Source: Paracoccus denitrificans (GTDB lineage: Bacteria > Pseudomonadota > Alphaproteobacteria > Rhodobacterales > Rhodobacteraceae). Taken from it: 64,000 nucleotides of DNA. Below are positions 43,309 to 51,923 of the stretch, piece by piece. Each line of letters opens with the position of its first letter. Within the stretch, counting starts at the first letter, position 1. The DNA is taken from NCBI RefSeq assembly GCF_900100045.1, contig NZ_FNEA01000001.1, forward strand, positions 1-64,000, given 5' to 3'. The notes under the pieces are model-generated. The model did not search any database and was not told the origin of the DNA. It saw nothing but the letters and a program-made list of their open reading frames with translations. A program made the position numbers and the translations under genes.

Positions 43309-43974
43309 ATGTTCAACTATACCTTCCAATGGAAGCAGGCGATGGCGCGGCTTCCGCAGATGCTGGATGGCGCCGTCGTCACCATGCAGGTGGCGATCCT
43401 GTCGATGGTGCTGGGCATCCTGCTGGCGATCATCCTGACCATGTTCCGCCTGTCGGGCATCCGCATCCTGTCCGCCGTCGCGAAGACCTGGGTCGAGATC
43501 GCGCGCAACACCCCGGCGCTGTTCCAGATCTACATGGCGCATTTCGGGCTGGGCAGCTTCGGCCTGCATCTGAGCCCGTTCCTGTCGATCCTGATCGGCA
43601 TCACCTTCAACAATGCCGGCTACCTGACCGAGAATTTCCGCGGCGCGCTGAAGGCCATCCCCGACACGCAGACCCGCGCCGCCCGGTCGTTGGGCATGGG
43701 GGCGGCGGGGGCGTTCCGTCATGTCGTGCTGCCGCAGATGCTGCGCATCTCGTTCCTGCCGATGACGAACCAGATGGTCTGGGCGATCCTGATGACCTCG
43801 CTGGGCGTCACCGTGGGGATGAATACCGACCTTTACGGCGTCACTCAGGACCTGAATGCGCTGACCTTCCGCACGTTCGAGCTGTTCGCCCTGGCCGCGG
43901 TGATCTTCTACGCCATCACCAAGATCGTCACCCTTGGCGCGCGGCTGATCGCCGCCCGGCTGTTCCGGTATTGA
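43309..43974 (+). CDS. Polar amino-acid ABC transporter permease 1
   Basis: A 221-residue HisM/GlnP-type permease with the typical N-terminal GAVVTMQVAILSMVLGILLA segment, VEIARNTPALFQIYM and the EAA-like loop AARSLGMGAAGAFRHVVLPQ. I chose ATG 43309 (MFNYTFQWKQAM) on homology. ATG 43282 is also in frame, and the longer open frame upstream reads through the intercistronic hairpin. It pairs with the next gene. Confidence 0.88.
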   Translation: MFNYTFQWKQAMARLPQMLDGAVVTMQVAILSMVLGILLAIILTMFRLSGIRILSAVAKTWVEIARNTPALFQIYMAHFGLGSFGLHLSPFLSILIGITFNNAGYLTENFRGALKAIPDTQTRAARSLGMGAAGAFRHVVLPQMLRISFLPMTNQMVWAILMTSLGVTVGMNTDLYGVTQDLNALTFRTFELFALAAVIFYAITKIVTLGARLIAARLFRY

Positions 43975-43984
43975 GGGCCGTCCG

Positions 43985-44638
43985 ATGTTCGATACCGCAC
44001 TGACGACCGCCGATTTCGTCTTTCTGGCCAAGGGCGCCGGCATGACCATCGTGGTCACGATCATCTCGGTGATCGCCGGCACCGTCCTGGGCATCGTCTT
44101 CGGCGTCATCCGCTATCAGTTGGGCGCGATCTGGGCCGCGCCGCTGATCTTCGTCCTGGACATCTTCCGGTCCATCCCGCTGCTGATCCAGCTTGTGCTG
44201 GCCAATGCCTTCATGGGCACGATCCTGCGGCTGAACATGTCGGGCTTTACCGTCGCCTGCATCGTGCTGTCGATGTATACCGCCGCCTATTGCGCCGAGA
44301 TCGTGAGGGGCGGGATCGAGGCGGTGCCGGCGACGACGCGGCGCGCGGCGCGCTCGCTTGGCATGAGCTGGGGCCAGGACATGCGCGAGATCGTCCTGCC
44401 CCTGGCCACGCGGGTCGCGCTGCCGTCCTGGATCGGGCTGGCGCTTGGCGTCATGAAGGACTCGGCGCTGGTCTATGTCGTCCAGGTGACCGAGCTTCTG
44501 CGCTCGACCCAGATCCTGATCACGCGGCTTCAGGAACCGCTGCTGCTCTTGATGATCTGCGGCGCCTTCTATTTCGTCATCTCGTTCCCGCTGGCCCGGT
44601 TCGGCGGCTATCTGGAAAAACGGTGGTCCAATGATTGA
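43985..44638 (+). CDS. Polar amino-acid ABC transporter permease 2
   Basis: A 217-residue HisQ/GlnP-type permease: GAGMTIVVTIISVIAGTVLG, FVLDIFRSIPLLIQLVLANAF (split), AAYCAEIVRGGIEAV and the EAA loop AARSLGMSWGQDMREIVLPL. It starts 10 nt after the first permease and overlaps the ATPase gene by 8 nt. Confidence 0.9.
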   Translation: MFDTALTTADFVFLAKGAGMTIVVTIISVIAGTVLGIVFGVIRYQLGAIWAAPLIFVLDIFRSIPLLIQLVLANAFMGTILRLNMSGFTVACIVLSMYTAAYCAEIVRGGIEAVPATTRRAARSLGMSWGQDMREIVLPLATRVALPSWIGLALGVMKDSALVYVVQVTELLRSTQILITRLQEPLLLLMICGAFYFVISFPLARFGGYLEKRWSND

Positions 44639-45356
44639 GATCGAACATGTCCGCAAATCCTTTGGCCAGCTGGAGGTTCTGAAGGGCATCGACCTGACGG
44701 TCAGCAAGGGCGAGGTGGTCACGATCATCGGCGGCTCGGGGTCGGGCAAGTCGACGCTTCTGACCTGCATCAACGGGCTGGAGCCGATCGATTCCGGCCG
44801 CATCCTGATCGACGGGACCGAGGTTCACGCGAAATCCACCGACCTCAACAAGCTGCGCCGCAAGGTCGGGATCGTGTTCCAGCAGTGGAACGCCTTTCCG
44901 CACCTGACCGTGCTGGAAAACGTCACCTTGGCGCCCCGCAAGGTGCTGGGGATGGCAAGGGCCGAGGCCGAGGAGATCGCCGTTCGGCAACTGACCCATG
45001 TGGGGCTGGGCGACAAGCTCAAGACCTATCCGGGCCGGCTGTCGGGCGGCCAGCAGCAGCGCATGGCGATCGCCCGCGCGCTGGCCATGTCGCCCGAATA
45101 CATGCTGTTCGACGAGGTGACCTCGGCGCTTGACCCGCAACTGGTGGGCGAGGTCCTGGACACGCTGAAGATGCTGGCCCAAGAGGGCATGACGATGATC
45201 CTGGTCACGCATGAGATGGCCTTTGCGCGCGACGTGTCGGACCGGGTGGCCTTCTTCCACCAGGGCGTCATGGCCGAGATCGGGCCGCCGCAGCAGATCT
45301 TCGGCGACCCGCAGCATCCCGAGACGCGCAAGTTCCTGTCGAGCACCCGGCAATGA
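44631..45356 (+). CDS. Polar amino-acid ABC transporter ATPase (GlnQ-like)
   Basis: A 241-residue ATPase of the GlnQ/HisP class. Walker A is GGSGSGKSTLLT, the Q-loop is IVFQQWNAFPHLT, the signature is LSGGQQQRMAI, Walker B is YMLFDEVTSALD and the H-loop is LVTHEMAFA. It overlaps both the upstream permease (8 nt) and the downstream dehydrogenase (ATGA), so the transporter and enzymes are translated from one message. Confidence 0.94.
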   Translation: MIEIEHVRKSFGQLEVLKGIDLTVSKGEVVTIIGGSGSGKSTLLTCINGLEPIDSGRILIDGTEVHAKSTDLNKLRRKVGIVFQQWNAFPHLTVLENVTLAPRKVLGMARAEAEEIAVRQLTHVGLGDKLKTYPGRLSGGQQQRMAIARALAMSPEYMLFDEVTSALDPQLVGEVLDTLKMLAQEGMTMILVTHEMAFARDVSDRVAFFHQGVMAEIGPPQQIFGDPQHPETRKFLSSTRQ

Positions 45357-46573
45357 CCGGCAAGGTCGTCGTCATCGGTGCGGGCGTCGTCGGCCTGTCC
45401 GTCGCGCTGGCGGCGCAGGCGCGGGGCTTCGCGGTGCAGGTGGTCGACCGCGAGGGGCCGGCGGCGGGCGCCTCGGCCGGCAATGCCGGTGCCTTCGCCT
45501 TTACCGACATCCTGCCGCTGGCCTCGCCCCGGATCATGCGGCAGGCACCGAAATGGCTGCTGGACCCGCTGGGCCCGCTGACCGTGCCGCCTTCCTACGC
45601 GCTGCGGATCGCGCCTTGGATGCTTCGCTTCTGGCGGGCCTGCTCGCCCGCGCGGGTGCGCGCCTCGACCGCCGCGCAGACGGCGCTGATGGACCTGTCC
45701 AAGGCCGAGCTGGAGCCCTTTCTTGCCGCGACCGGAACCCTGCCGATGCTGCGCAAGGAGGGAAACCTCCAGGTCTATGAATCGCAGGCCGAGTTCGACG
45801 CCTCGCTGCCCGGCTGGCGCGCGCGAGAGGAACATGGCATCGCGTTCCGGCACATGGCGGCGGATGAGATGGCGGGCGTCCAGCCCGGCCTCGCGCCGCG
45901 CTTCACCCATGGCACCTTCACGCCCGGCTGGTATTCCATCGCCGATCCGCGCGACTACACGCTGGCGCTGGCCGACCGTTTCCGCGCAAGGGGCGGCGAG
46001 ATCGTCATCGCCGAGGCGACCGGGCTGGCCGATGACGGGGTGCTGACCGCCTTGGGCAAGCTGACCGGCCGGGTGGTGCTGGCGGCGGGGGCGTTCTCGC
46101 ATCTGCTGGCCCGGACGCTGGGGGTCCGCATCCCGCTGGAGACCGAGCGCGGCTACAACACCACGCTGCCGGCGGATGCCTTCGACCTGCGCTGCCAGGT
46201 CACCTTCGGGGGGCACGGCTTCGTCATCACGAAACTGTCCTCGGGCATCCGCGTCGGCGGCGCGGTCGAGCTGGGTGGGTTGAAGCTGCCCCCGAACTAC
46301 AGGCGGTCCGAGGCGATGCTGAAAAAGGCCAAGGCGTTCCTGCCGGGGCTCAGGACTACGGGCGGGCAGCAATGGATGGGCTTTCGCCCGTCATTGCCCG
46401 ACAGCCTGCCCGCCATCGGCCCCTTGCCCGGCCATCCGAACGTCGTCTGCGCCTTCGGGCACGGCCATCTGGGCCTGACGCAATCGGCGGGCACGGCGCG
46501 GATCGTGGCCGGCCTGCTGGCCGGCGAGGATCCCGGCATCGATCTGGCACCGTTCTCTCCCGCGCGTTTCTGA
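45353..46573 (+). CDS. FAD-dependent D-amino-acid dehydrogenase-like protein (probable D-hydroxyproline dehydrogenase)
   Basis: A 406-residue DAO-family flavoprotein. N-terminal VVVIGAGVVGLSVALAAQARG, SAGNAGAFAFTDILPLASPR and the C-terminal FGHGHLGLTQSAGTARIVAGL match DadA-like dehydrogenases. Directly before 4-hydroxyproline epimerase, it is expected to oxidise cis-4-hydroxy-D-proline to pyrroline-4-hydroxy-2-carboxylate. It overlaps the ATPase stop by 4 nt. The single-subunit form contrasts with the two-subunit pair at 8401-11164. Confidence 0.87.
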   Translation: MTGKVVVIGAGVVGLSVALAAQARGFAVQVVDREGPAAGASAGNAGAFAFTDILPLASPRIMRQAPKWLLDPLGPLTVPPSYALRIAPWMLRFWRACSPARVRASTAAQTALMDLSKAELEPFLAATGTLPMLRKEGNLQVYESQAEFDASLPGWRAREEHGIAFRHMAADEMAGVQPGLAPRFTHGTFTPGWYSIADPRDYTLALADRFRARGGEIVIAEATGLADDGVLTALGKLTGRVVLAAGAFSHLLARTLGVRIPLETERGYNTTLPADAFDLRCQVTFGGHGFVITKLSSGIRVGGAVELGGLKLPPNYRRSEAMLKKAKAFLPGLRTTGGQQWMGFRPSLPDSLPAIGPLPGHPNVVCAFGHGHLGLTQSAGTARIVAGLLAGEDPGIDLAPFSPARF

Positions 46574-46580
46574 GGCGATC

Positions 46581-47585
46581 ATGACCCAATACATCTTTCC
46601 CTGCATCGACGGCCATACCTGCGGCAACCCGGTGCGCCTGGTCGCGGGCGGCGCGCCGCGGCTGGAGGGCGCGACCATGCTGGAAAAGCGCGCGCATTTC
46701 CTGCGCGAGTTCGACTGGATCCGCACCGGCCTGATGTTCGAGCCGCGCGGCCATGACATGATGTCGGGCGCGATCCTCTATCCGCCGACGCGCGGGGATT
46801 GCGACGTGGCGGTGCTGTATATCGAGACCTCGGGCTGCCTGCCCATGTGCGGCCACGGCACCATCGGCACGATCACCATGGGGATCGAGAACGGGCTGAT
46901 CGTCCCCCGCACGCCCGGCCGCCTGTCCATCGAGACCCCGGCGGGCAAGGTGGACATCGAATACCGGCAGGAGGGCCGCCATGTCGAGGAGGTCCGGCTG
47001 ACCAACGTGCCCGGCTTCCTTTACGCCGAGGGCCTGACGGCCGAGGTCGAGGGCCTGGGCGAGATCGTCGTGGACGTGGCCTATGGCGGCAATTTCTATG
47101 CCATCGTCGAGCCGCAGAAGAATTTCCGCGACATGGCCGACCATACGGCGGGCGAGTTGATCGGCTGGTCGCTGACGCTGCGCGCGGCGCTGAACCAGAA
47201 ATACGAGTTCACCCATCCCGAGCATCCGCAGATCAACGGGCTGAGCCACATCCAGTGGACCGGCGCGCCGACCGTGCCCGGCGCCCATGCCCGCAACGCC
47301 GTCTTCTATGGCGACAAGGCCATCGACCGCAGTCCCTGCGGCACCGGCACCTCGGCCCGGATGGCGCAGCTTGCGGCCAGGGGCAGGCTGGGGGTCGGCG
47401 ACGAGTTCTGGCACGAGTCGATCATCGGCTCGATCTTCAAGGGCCGCATCGAAGCCGCCGCGACCGTGGCGGGCCGTGACGCCATCATCCCCTCGATCGC
47501 CGGATGGGCGCGCCAGACCGGGCTGAACACGATCTTCATCGATGCCGAGCGCGACCCCTTCGCCCATGGCTTCGTGGTGAAGTGA
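46581..47585 (+). CDS. 4-hydroxyproline 2-epimerase (proline racemase family)
   Basis: A 334-residue member of the proline racemase family. Both catalytic cysteines are present: Cys90 in PMCGHGTIG and Cys253 in DRSPCGTGTSA, so it is an epimerase/racemase rather than the Cys/Thr dehydratase type. It interconverts trans-4-hydroxy-L-proline and cis-4-hydroxy-D-proline, feeding the preceding dehydrogenase. GAGGCGATC precedes ATG 46581. Confidence 0.93.
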   Translation: MTQYIFPCIDGHTCGNPVRLVAGGAPRLEGATMLEKRAHFLREFDWIRTGLMFEPRGHDMMSGAILYPPTRGDCDVAVLYIETSGCLPMCGHGTIGTITMGIENGLIVPRTPGRLSIETPAGKVDIEYRQEGRHVEEVRLTNVPGFLYAEGLTAEVEGLGEIVVDVAYGGNFYAIVEPQKNFRDMADHTAGELIGWSLTLRAALNQKYEFTHPEHPQINGLSHIQWTGAPTVPGAHARNAVFYGDKAIDRSPCGTGTSARMAQLAARGRLGVGDEFWHESIIGSIFKGRIEAAATVAGRDAIIPSIAGWARQTGLNTIFIDAERDPFAHGFVVK

Positions 47586-47648
47586 GCGCGTGACGGCGCG
47601 CTGAAACCGACGCGCGACGGCGCGATCAGACCTGCGCGCCACGGCGCG
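47586..47648. repeat. Three imperfect tandem GC-rich repeats
   Basis: Units GCGCGTGACGGCGCG, GCGCGACGGCGCG and GCGCGCCACGGCGCG recur about every 24 bp directly after the epimerase stop. They could form alternative hairpins and may separate the epimerase gene from the TRAP genes. Confidence 0.55.
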
Positions 47649-47760
47649 ATGCAAACGAAAGACCGACGTCCTGACCGCTGGCCGGGGCGCATGAGAAAGC
47701 ATGGGATCGGCCGCCGCGGGCCGCTTCCCGAAGACCACTCACACCCAAGAGGTGCCCTCC

Positions 47761-48378
47761 ATGCCACGACATCCAAGCCCCTCCGCCCCGCCAGGCAGAT
47801 GGTCCCCGCTGATCCGCGCGTCCGAGGGCCTGCTGGTCGTCGAGCGCCGTGCCGTCGCAACGCTGATGGCGCTGCTCAGCGGTGCGATCCTGCTGAACGT
47901 GGTCACCCGCTACCTGGGGATGCCGCTTTACTGGATCGATGAGCTTGCGGTCTATTGCATGGTCTGGCTGACCTTTATCGGCGCCTCGACGATGACGCGG
48001 CTGCGGCTGGACTTTGCCGTGACGATGCTGACCGAGCGGCTGTCGCCCGGCGCGGCGCGGGTGGCCAGGGTAGTGGCGACCATCGTCGTCGTCCTGTTCG
48101 GCATCGGCCTTGCCGTGATGTGCTGGCTCTGGTTCGAACCCCTGGGCATCGCGCGTGCGGGTTTCGACGCCCGCGAATTCGCCGGCCAGACCTTCAACTT
48201 CATCTATACCGAGCGCACGCAGACCCTGAACTGGTCGACCTGGGTCCTGTATCTGATCCTGCCGATCTTTGCCCTGACGATGACCCTCCACGGTATCGCC
48301 AACCTGCTGGAAGACGTGGGCGCGGTCCCCAGGGTCCAGCGCGCGACGATGATCAACGCCGAGGAGGCGGTGAACTGA
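47761..48378 (+). CDS. TRAP transporter small permease (DctQ family)
   Basis: A 205-residue four-helix membrane protein: MALLSGAILLNVVTRYLGMP, LYWIDELAVYCMVWLTFIGA, VARVVATIVVVLFGIGLAVM and WVLYLILPIFALTMTLHG. ATG 47761 has GAGGTG 6 nt upstream; the open frame upstream has no homology. It overlaps the large permease start by one base. It is the first gene of the cis-3-hydroxyproline module; no AT-rich promoter is visible before it, so read-through from the epimerase operon is possible. Confidence 0.87.
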   Translation: MPRHPSPSAPPGRWSPLIRASEGLLVVERRAVATLMALLSGAILLNVVTRYLGMPLYWIDELAVYCMVWLTFIGASTMTRLRLDFAVTMLTERLSPGAARVARVVATIVVVLFGIGLAVMCWLWFEPLGIARAGFDAREFAGQTFNFIYTERTQTLNWSTWVLYLILPIFALTMTLHGIANLLEDVGAVPRVQRATMINAEEAVN

Positions 48379-49643
48379 TGCTGACCTCAACCGCCTTTCT
48401 GGTCGTGATGCTGGTGGGCGTGCCCATCGGCCTGTGCCTCTGCGTCGCGGCCATCGTCTATGTGCTGGCCAGCGGCAACATGGTGCTGTTCCAAAGCTAT
48501 CCCTTGCAGATGTTCAACGCGGTGGACAGCTATGGCCTGATCGCCATCCCGCTGTTCGTCCTGATCGGAGAGATCATGAACGCGGGCGGCATCACCAAGA
48601 AGATCGTCGACATGGCCATGGCCTTCGTCGGCTCGCTGCGCGGCGGGCTGGCCTATGTCAACGCCATCGCGAACATGTTCGTGGCCTCGATCCTCGGCTC
48701 CGCCACGGCGCAGGTGGCGATCATGTCGCAGATCATGGTCCCCGAGATGGAGAAAAAGGGCTACGACAAGGACTTCTCTGCCGGGCTGACCGCCTATGGC
48801 GGGATGCTGGGGTCGATCATGCCGCCCTCGGTCATGTTCGTGGTCTACAGCGTCATGGCGCAGGTCTCGGTATCGGACATGCTGATGGCGGGGCTGGTGC
48901 CGGGGCTGATCCTGACCGCGCTGTTCTGCGTGGTGATCGCCATCATCGGCCATTGCCAGAAATTCCCGCGCAGCGAGCCGCAGACGTTCAAGCAGCGCGC
49001 CGCCACGGTCTGGGCGGCGGTACCGTCGCTGTCGATCCCCATCGTCATCGTCGGCTCGATCTTTTCGGGTCTTGCCAGCGCGACCGAGGCCGGTGCCGTC
49101 GGCGCGGTGATGTCGCTGCTCATCGGCCGCTTCTGGACGAGGCGGCTGCGTTTCTCGGACATGCCGGCGATCATGACCCGGGCGGGGCTTTACTCGGCCA
49201 TCGTGCTGTTCCTGGTCGTGGCGGCGGGGGTGCTGTCCTGGATCCTCGTGTTCGGGCGCGTCCCGCAAGAGGTCGCCGGCTGGATCCAGACCGTGGCCAA
49301 GGACCCGGTCACCTTCATGCTGCTGGCCAACGTGATCCTGCTGGTGATCGGCACGGTGATCGACGGCATTCCCGGCCTGATCATGACGGTTCCGATCCTG
49401 CTGCCGATCGCCACCGAGGTCTATGGCATCGACCCGCATCATTTCGGCGTCGTCGTGGTGATCAACCTGGTGCTGGGGCTGCTGTCGCCGCCGGTCGGCC
49501 TGTGCTTCTTCGTCGCCGCCGCCGCGACGGGGGCCAATCCCGGGCGGATGTTCATGGTGACCATGCCGTTCTTCCTGATCACCTGCGTCCTTCTGGTGAT
49601 CCTGTCGGTGTTCCCGACCATCTCGCTGATCTTCATCGGATAA
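48378..49643 (+). CDS. TRAP transporter large permease (DctM family)
   Basis: A 421-residue polytopic protein. FLVVMLVGVPIGLCLCVAAI at the N-terminus, GEIMNAGGITKKIVDMAMAF, ANMFVASILGSATAQVAIMS and the conserved GMLGSIMPPSVMFVVYSVMA are DctM-family landmarks. It starts at the stop of the small permease. Secondary, ion-driven uptake together with the binding protein at 49670. Confidence 0.94.
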   Translation: MLTSTAFLVVMLVGVPIGLCLCVAAIVYVLASGNMVLFQSYPLQMFNAVDSYGLIAIPLFVLIGEIMNAGGITKKIVDMAMAFVGSLRGGLAYVNAIANMFVASILGSATAQVAIMSQIMVPEMEKKGYDKDFSAGLTAYGGMLGSIMPPSVMFVVYSVMAQVSVSDMLMAGLVPGLILTALFCVVIAIIGHCQKFPRSEPQTFKQRAATVWAAVPSLSIPIVIVGSIFSGLASATEAGAVGAVMSLLIGRFWTRRLRFSDMPAIMTRAGLYSAIVLFLVVAAGVLSWILVFGRVPQEVAGWIQTVAKDPVTFMLLANVILLVIGTVIDGIPGLIMTVPILLPIATEVYGIDPHHFGVVVVINLVLGLLSPPVGLCFFVAAAATGANPGRMFMVTMPFFLITCVLLVILSVFPTISLIFIG

Positions 49644-49669
49644 AACCCAACCAACAGAGGAGCGTTGCA

Positions 49670-50656
49670 ATGATCAAGATTTCCCGCCGCCAGCTTGTCG
49701 CCGGGGCTGCGGCCCTGCCTTTCGCGGCCCCGCTGGTGGCCCGCGCGCAATCGACCCAGTTGCGCCTTGGCCTGATCACCCCGGTCGGCCATTCGTGGAA
49801 CGACGCGGCGCTGCGCCTGGCCGAGCGCCTTGCCCAGCAAAGCGACGGCCGCCTGACGATGACCGTCTTCCACTCCGGCCAGCTGGGCAACGAGCCTGCG
49901 ATGATGCAGCAGCTGCAATCGGGGGCGCTGGACATGGGCATCATCCAGGCCGCCGAACTGGGCTCTCGCGTCGAGCATATCGCGGCGATCAATGCGCCCT
50001 ATCTGGTGCGCTCGACCGATGCCGTGGCCAGGCTGGTCCGCCACCCGGACGTGCTGAAGCTGTTCGACGTGCTGCCCCGGCAGACCGGCACCATCGGCCT
50101 TGGCTGGGCCATCACCGGCATGCGCACGGTATTTTCGGTCAAGCCCATCGACAGCATCGCCGGCCTGAACGGCATGAAGCTGCGCATCAACCCGACGCCG
50201 GTCTATCGCGACTTCTACCAGCTGCTGGGCTCGGCGCCGACGCCGATTCCGACGCCGCAGGTCTTCGACGCCATGTCGAACGGTCAGGTCGACGGGCTGG
50301 AGGCCGATATCGAGTTCTCGTGGAACCAGCGCTTCGACAAGGTGGCAAAGTCCATCCTGCGCATGAACGCGGTGTTCATGCCGGCGGCCGCGGTCGCCTC
50401 GGGCCGGGTCTGGACGGCCATGCCGGAGGCTGATCGCGAGCTGATCGCCGCGGCGGTCAGGACCGTGCTGGACGAGCAGATCGACAGCCTGGCGGGCGAG
50501 GAGCCGGCGCTGATCGAGAACCTCCGCCAGACCGGGGTGCCGATGCACGAGGTCCCCCAGGAGGACACGACCGAGATCATCGCCGCCTTCGACAAGATCT
50601 GGATGCCGAAAGCGCCGGTGATCGAGCAGTTGCGCGAAATCGGCGCGGCGCTGTGA
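49670..50656 (+). CDS. TRAP transporter substrate-binding protein (DctP family)
   Basis: A 328-residue periplasmic protein with a Tat-type leader (SRRQLVAGAAALPFAAPLVA, cleavage after ARAQ). The DctP domain begins LRLGLITPVGHSWNDAALRL and includes the conserved NGMKLRINPTPVYRDFYQLL carboxylate-binding region. A CA-rich leader and AGAGGAG precede ATG 49670. Context suggests a hydroxyproline isomer or similar imino acid as ligand. Confidence 0.93.
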   Translation: MIKISRRQLVAGAAALPFAAPLVARAQSTQLRLGLITPVGHSWNDAALRLAERLAQQSDGRLTMTVFHSGQLGNEPAMMQQLQSGALDMGIIQAAELGSRVEHIAAINAPYLVRSTDAVARLVRHPDVLKLFDVLPRQTGTIGLGWAITGMRTVFSVKPIDSIAGLNGMKLRINPTPVYRDFYQLLGSAPTPIPTPQVFDAMSNGQVDGLEADIEFSWNQRFDKVAKSILRMNAVFMPAAAVASGRVWTAMPEADRELIAAAVRTVLDEQIDSLAGEEPALIENLRQTGVPMHEVPQEDTTEIIAAFDKIWMPKAPVIEQLREIGAAL

Positions 50657-50753
50657 GCGGCGCCTTTTCCGCCTGAACCGGGCGGGCCGGCCTGCAACGA
50701 TGCGCGCCATCCCGGCGCGCGTCGTCACCCTTCTTTCGATCTGGACGGGCGCG

Positions 50754-51770
50754 ATGGAAACCAAGGTGACGATGAGGCTTGACGAGATCTTCGCCCTCGT
50801 CCTGTCGGTGCTGACGGCAAACGGCCTGTCGCGAGACCAGGCCGAGGCCATTGCCGACATCGTCACCCGGGCCGAGGCCGACGCCTGCCGATCGCATGGC
50901 CTGTATCGGGTCGAGGGCTATGTCGCGGGCCTGCGAGCAGGGCGCGTGAACCCGACCGCGCAGCCACGGGTTCGGCGGCTGAGACCGGCCTTGCTGCAAG
51001 TCGACGGCGACAAGGGTTTTGCCCCGTTCGCGGCGAACCTTGCGCGCCCGCATCTGATTGCGGCGGCGCGCGAAAACGGCATCGCTGCGATGGCGATTGC
51101 CCGGACGCATCATTTTTCGGCCCTCTGGGCCGATCTGGAACCGCTGGTCGAGGCGGGGCTGGTGGCGTGGTGCTTCGTTGTGGGCCAATGCTCGGTCGCA
51201 CCCCATGGCGGCAGCACGCCGCTGATGGGCACCAATCCCATCGGCTTCGGCTGGCCGCGGCCCGACGGCGCCCCGTTCATCTTCGATTTCGCGACAAGCG
51301 CGGCGGCGCGGGGCGATGTCGAGCTGAAACGCCTTGCGGGCGAGCCGATTCCCGCGGGCTGGGGGATCGACGCGGAGGGGCGGCTCACGCTCGACCCGGC
51401 CGAGGCCCTCTCCGGCGCGCTTCTTCCCTTTGGCGGGCACAAGGGTTCGGCGCTGTCCATGATGGTCGAGCTGATCGCGGGCCCCCTGATCGGCGAGTTG
51501 ACCAGCAAGCAGGTGGCCGCGCTTGGCCATCGGGACGACGGCCCGCCGCCAGGGGGCGAGCTGTTCATCGCGCTGGACCCCGCTTCGCTGGGCGGATCGG
51601 CACCCGCCGTCGCCGAGCGGTTCTTTCTGGATGCGAAGGCGCAGCCGGGCCTGCGGCTGCCGTCGGAGCGGCGATATGTCGCCCGCTCGCGCAGTCATGC
51701 GTCCGGCGTCGGCGTGCCGAGCGATCTTCTGCGCCGCATCAAGGCGCTCATGCCCGGCCCCGCAGCCTGA
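50754..51770 (+). CDS. Ldh2-family oxidoreductase, probable 1-pyrroline-2-carboxylate reductase
   Basis: A 338-residue paralogue of the gene at 39610 with the same landmarks: ACRSHGLYRVEGYV, HFSALWADLEPLVE, GTNPIGFGWPRPD, FDFATSAAARGDVEL and LPFGGHKGSALSMMVEL. In cis-3-hydroxyproline degradation the dehydratase yields 1-pyrroline-2-carboxylate, which this family reduces to L-proline with NAD(P)H; the dehydratase-type gene follows 153 nt downstream. Start choice is uncertain: ATG 50754, or ATG 50772 preceded by AAGGTG. The frame is open up to 50700. Confidence 0.85.
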   Translation: METKVTMRLDEIFALVLSVLTANGLSRDQAEAIADIVTRAEADACRSHGLYRVEGYVAGLRAGRVNPTAQPRVRRLRPALLQVDGDKGFAPFAANLARPHLIAAARENGIAAMAIARTHHFSALWADLEPLVEAGLVAWCFVVGQCSVAPHGGSTPLMGTNPIGFGWPRPDGAPFIFDFATSAAARGDVELKRLAGEPIPAGWGIDAEGRLTLDPAEALSGALLPFGGHKGSALSMMVELIAGPLIGELTSKQVAALGHRDDGPPPGGELFIALDPASLGGSAPAVAERFFLDAKAQPGLRLPSERRYVARSRSHASGVGVPSDLLRRIKALMPGPAA

Positions 51771-51923
51771 AGAAGGAAGAACCCGGATGCGCCCGCGCCT
51801 TTCCCTTGATGTCGTCGGTGCCTGGCCCGCCGGGCAGCATCGCCATTTCGTCGATCCAGTAGACCCCGGGGCGTTGCGCCGACGCCGAACCAATAAAGCC
51901 ACGACCGACCGGAGACCAAGCAG

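Noticed and set aside
48125-48150. TGGTTCGAACCCC resembling a tRNA T-arm
   Set aside because: It lies in frame inside the TRAP small permease (WFEP) and no cloverleaf can be drawn around it.
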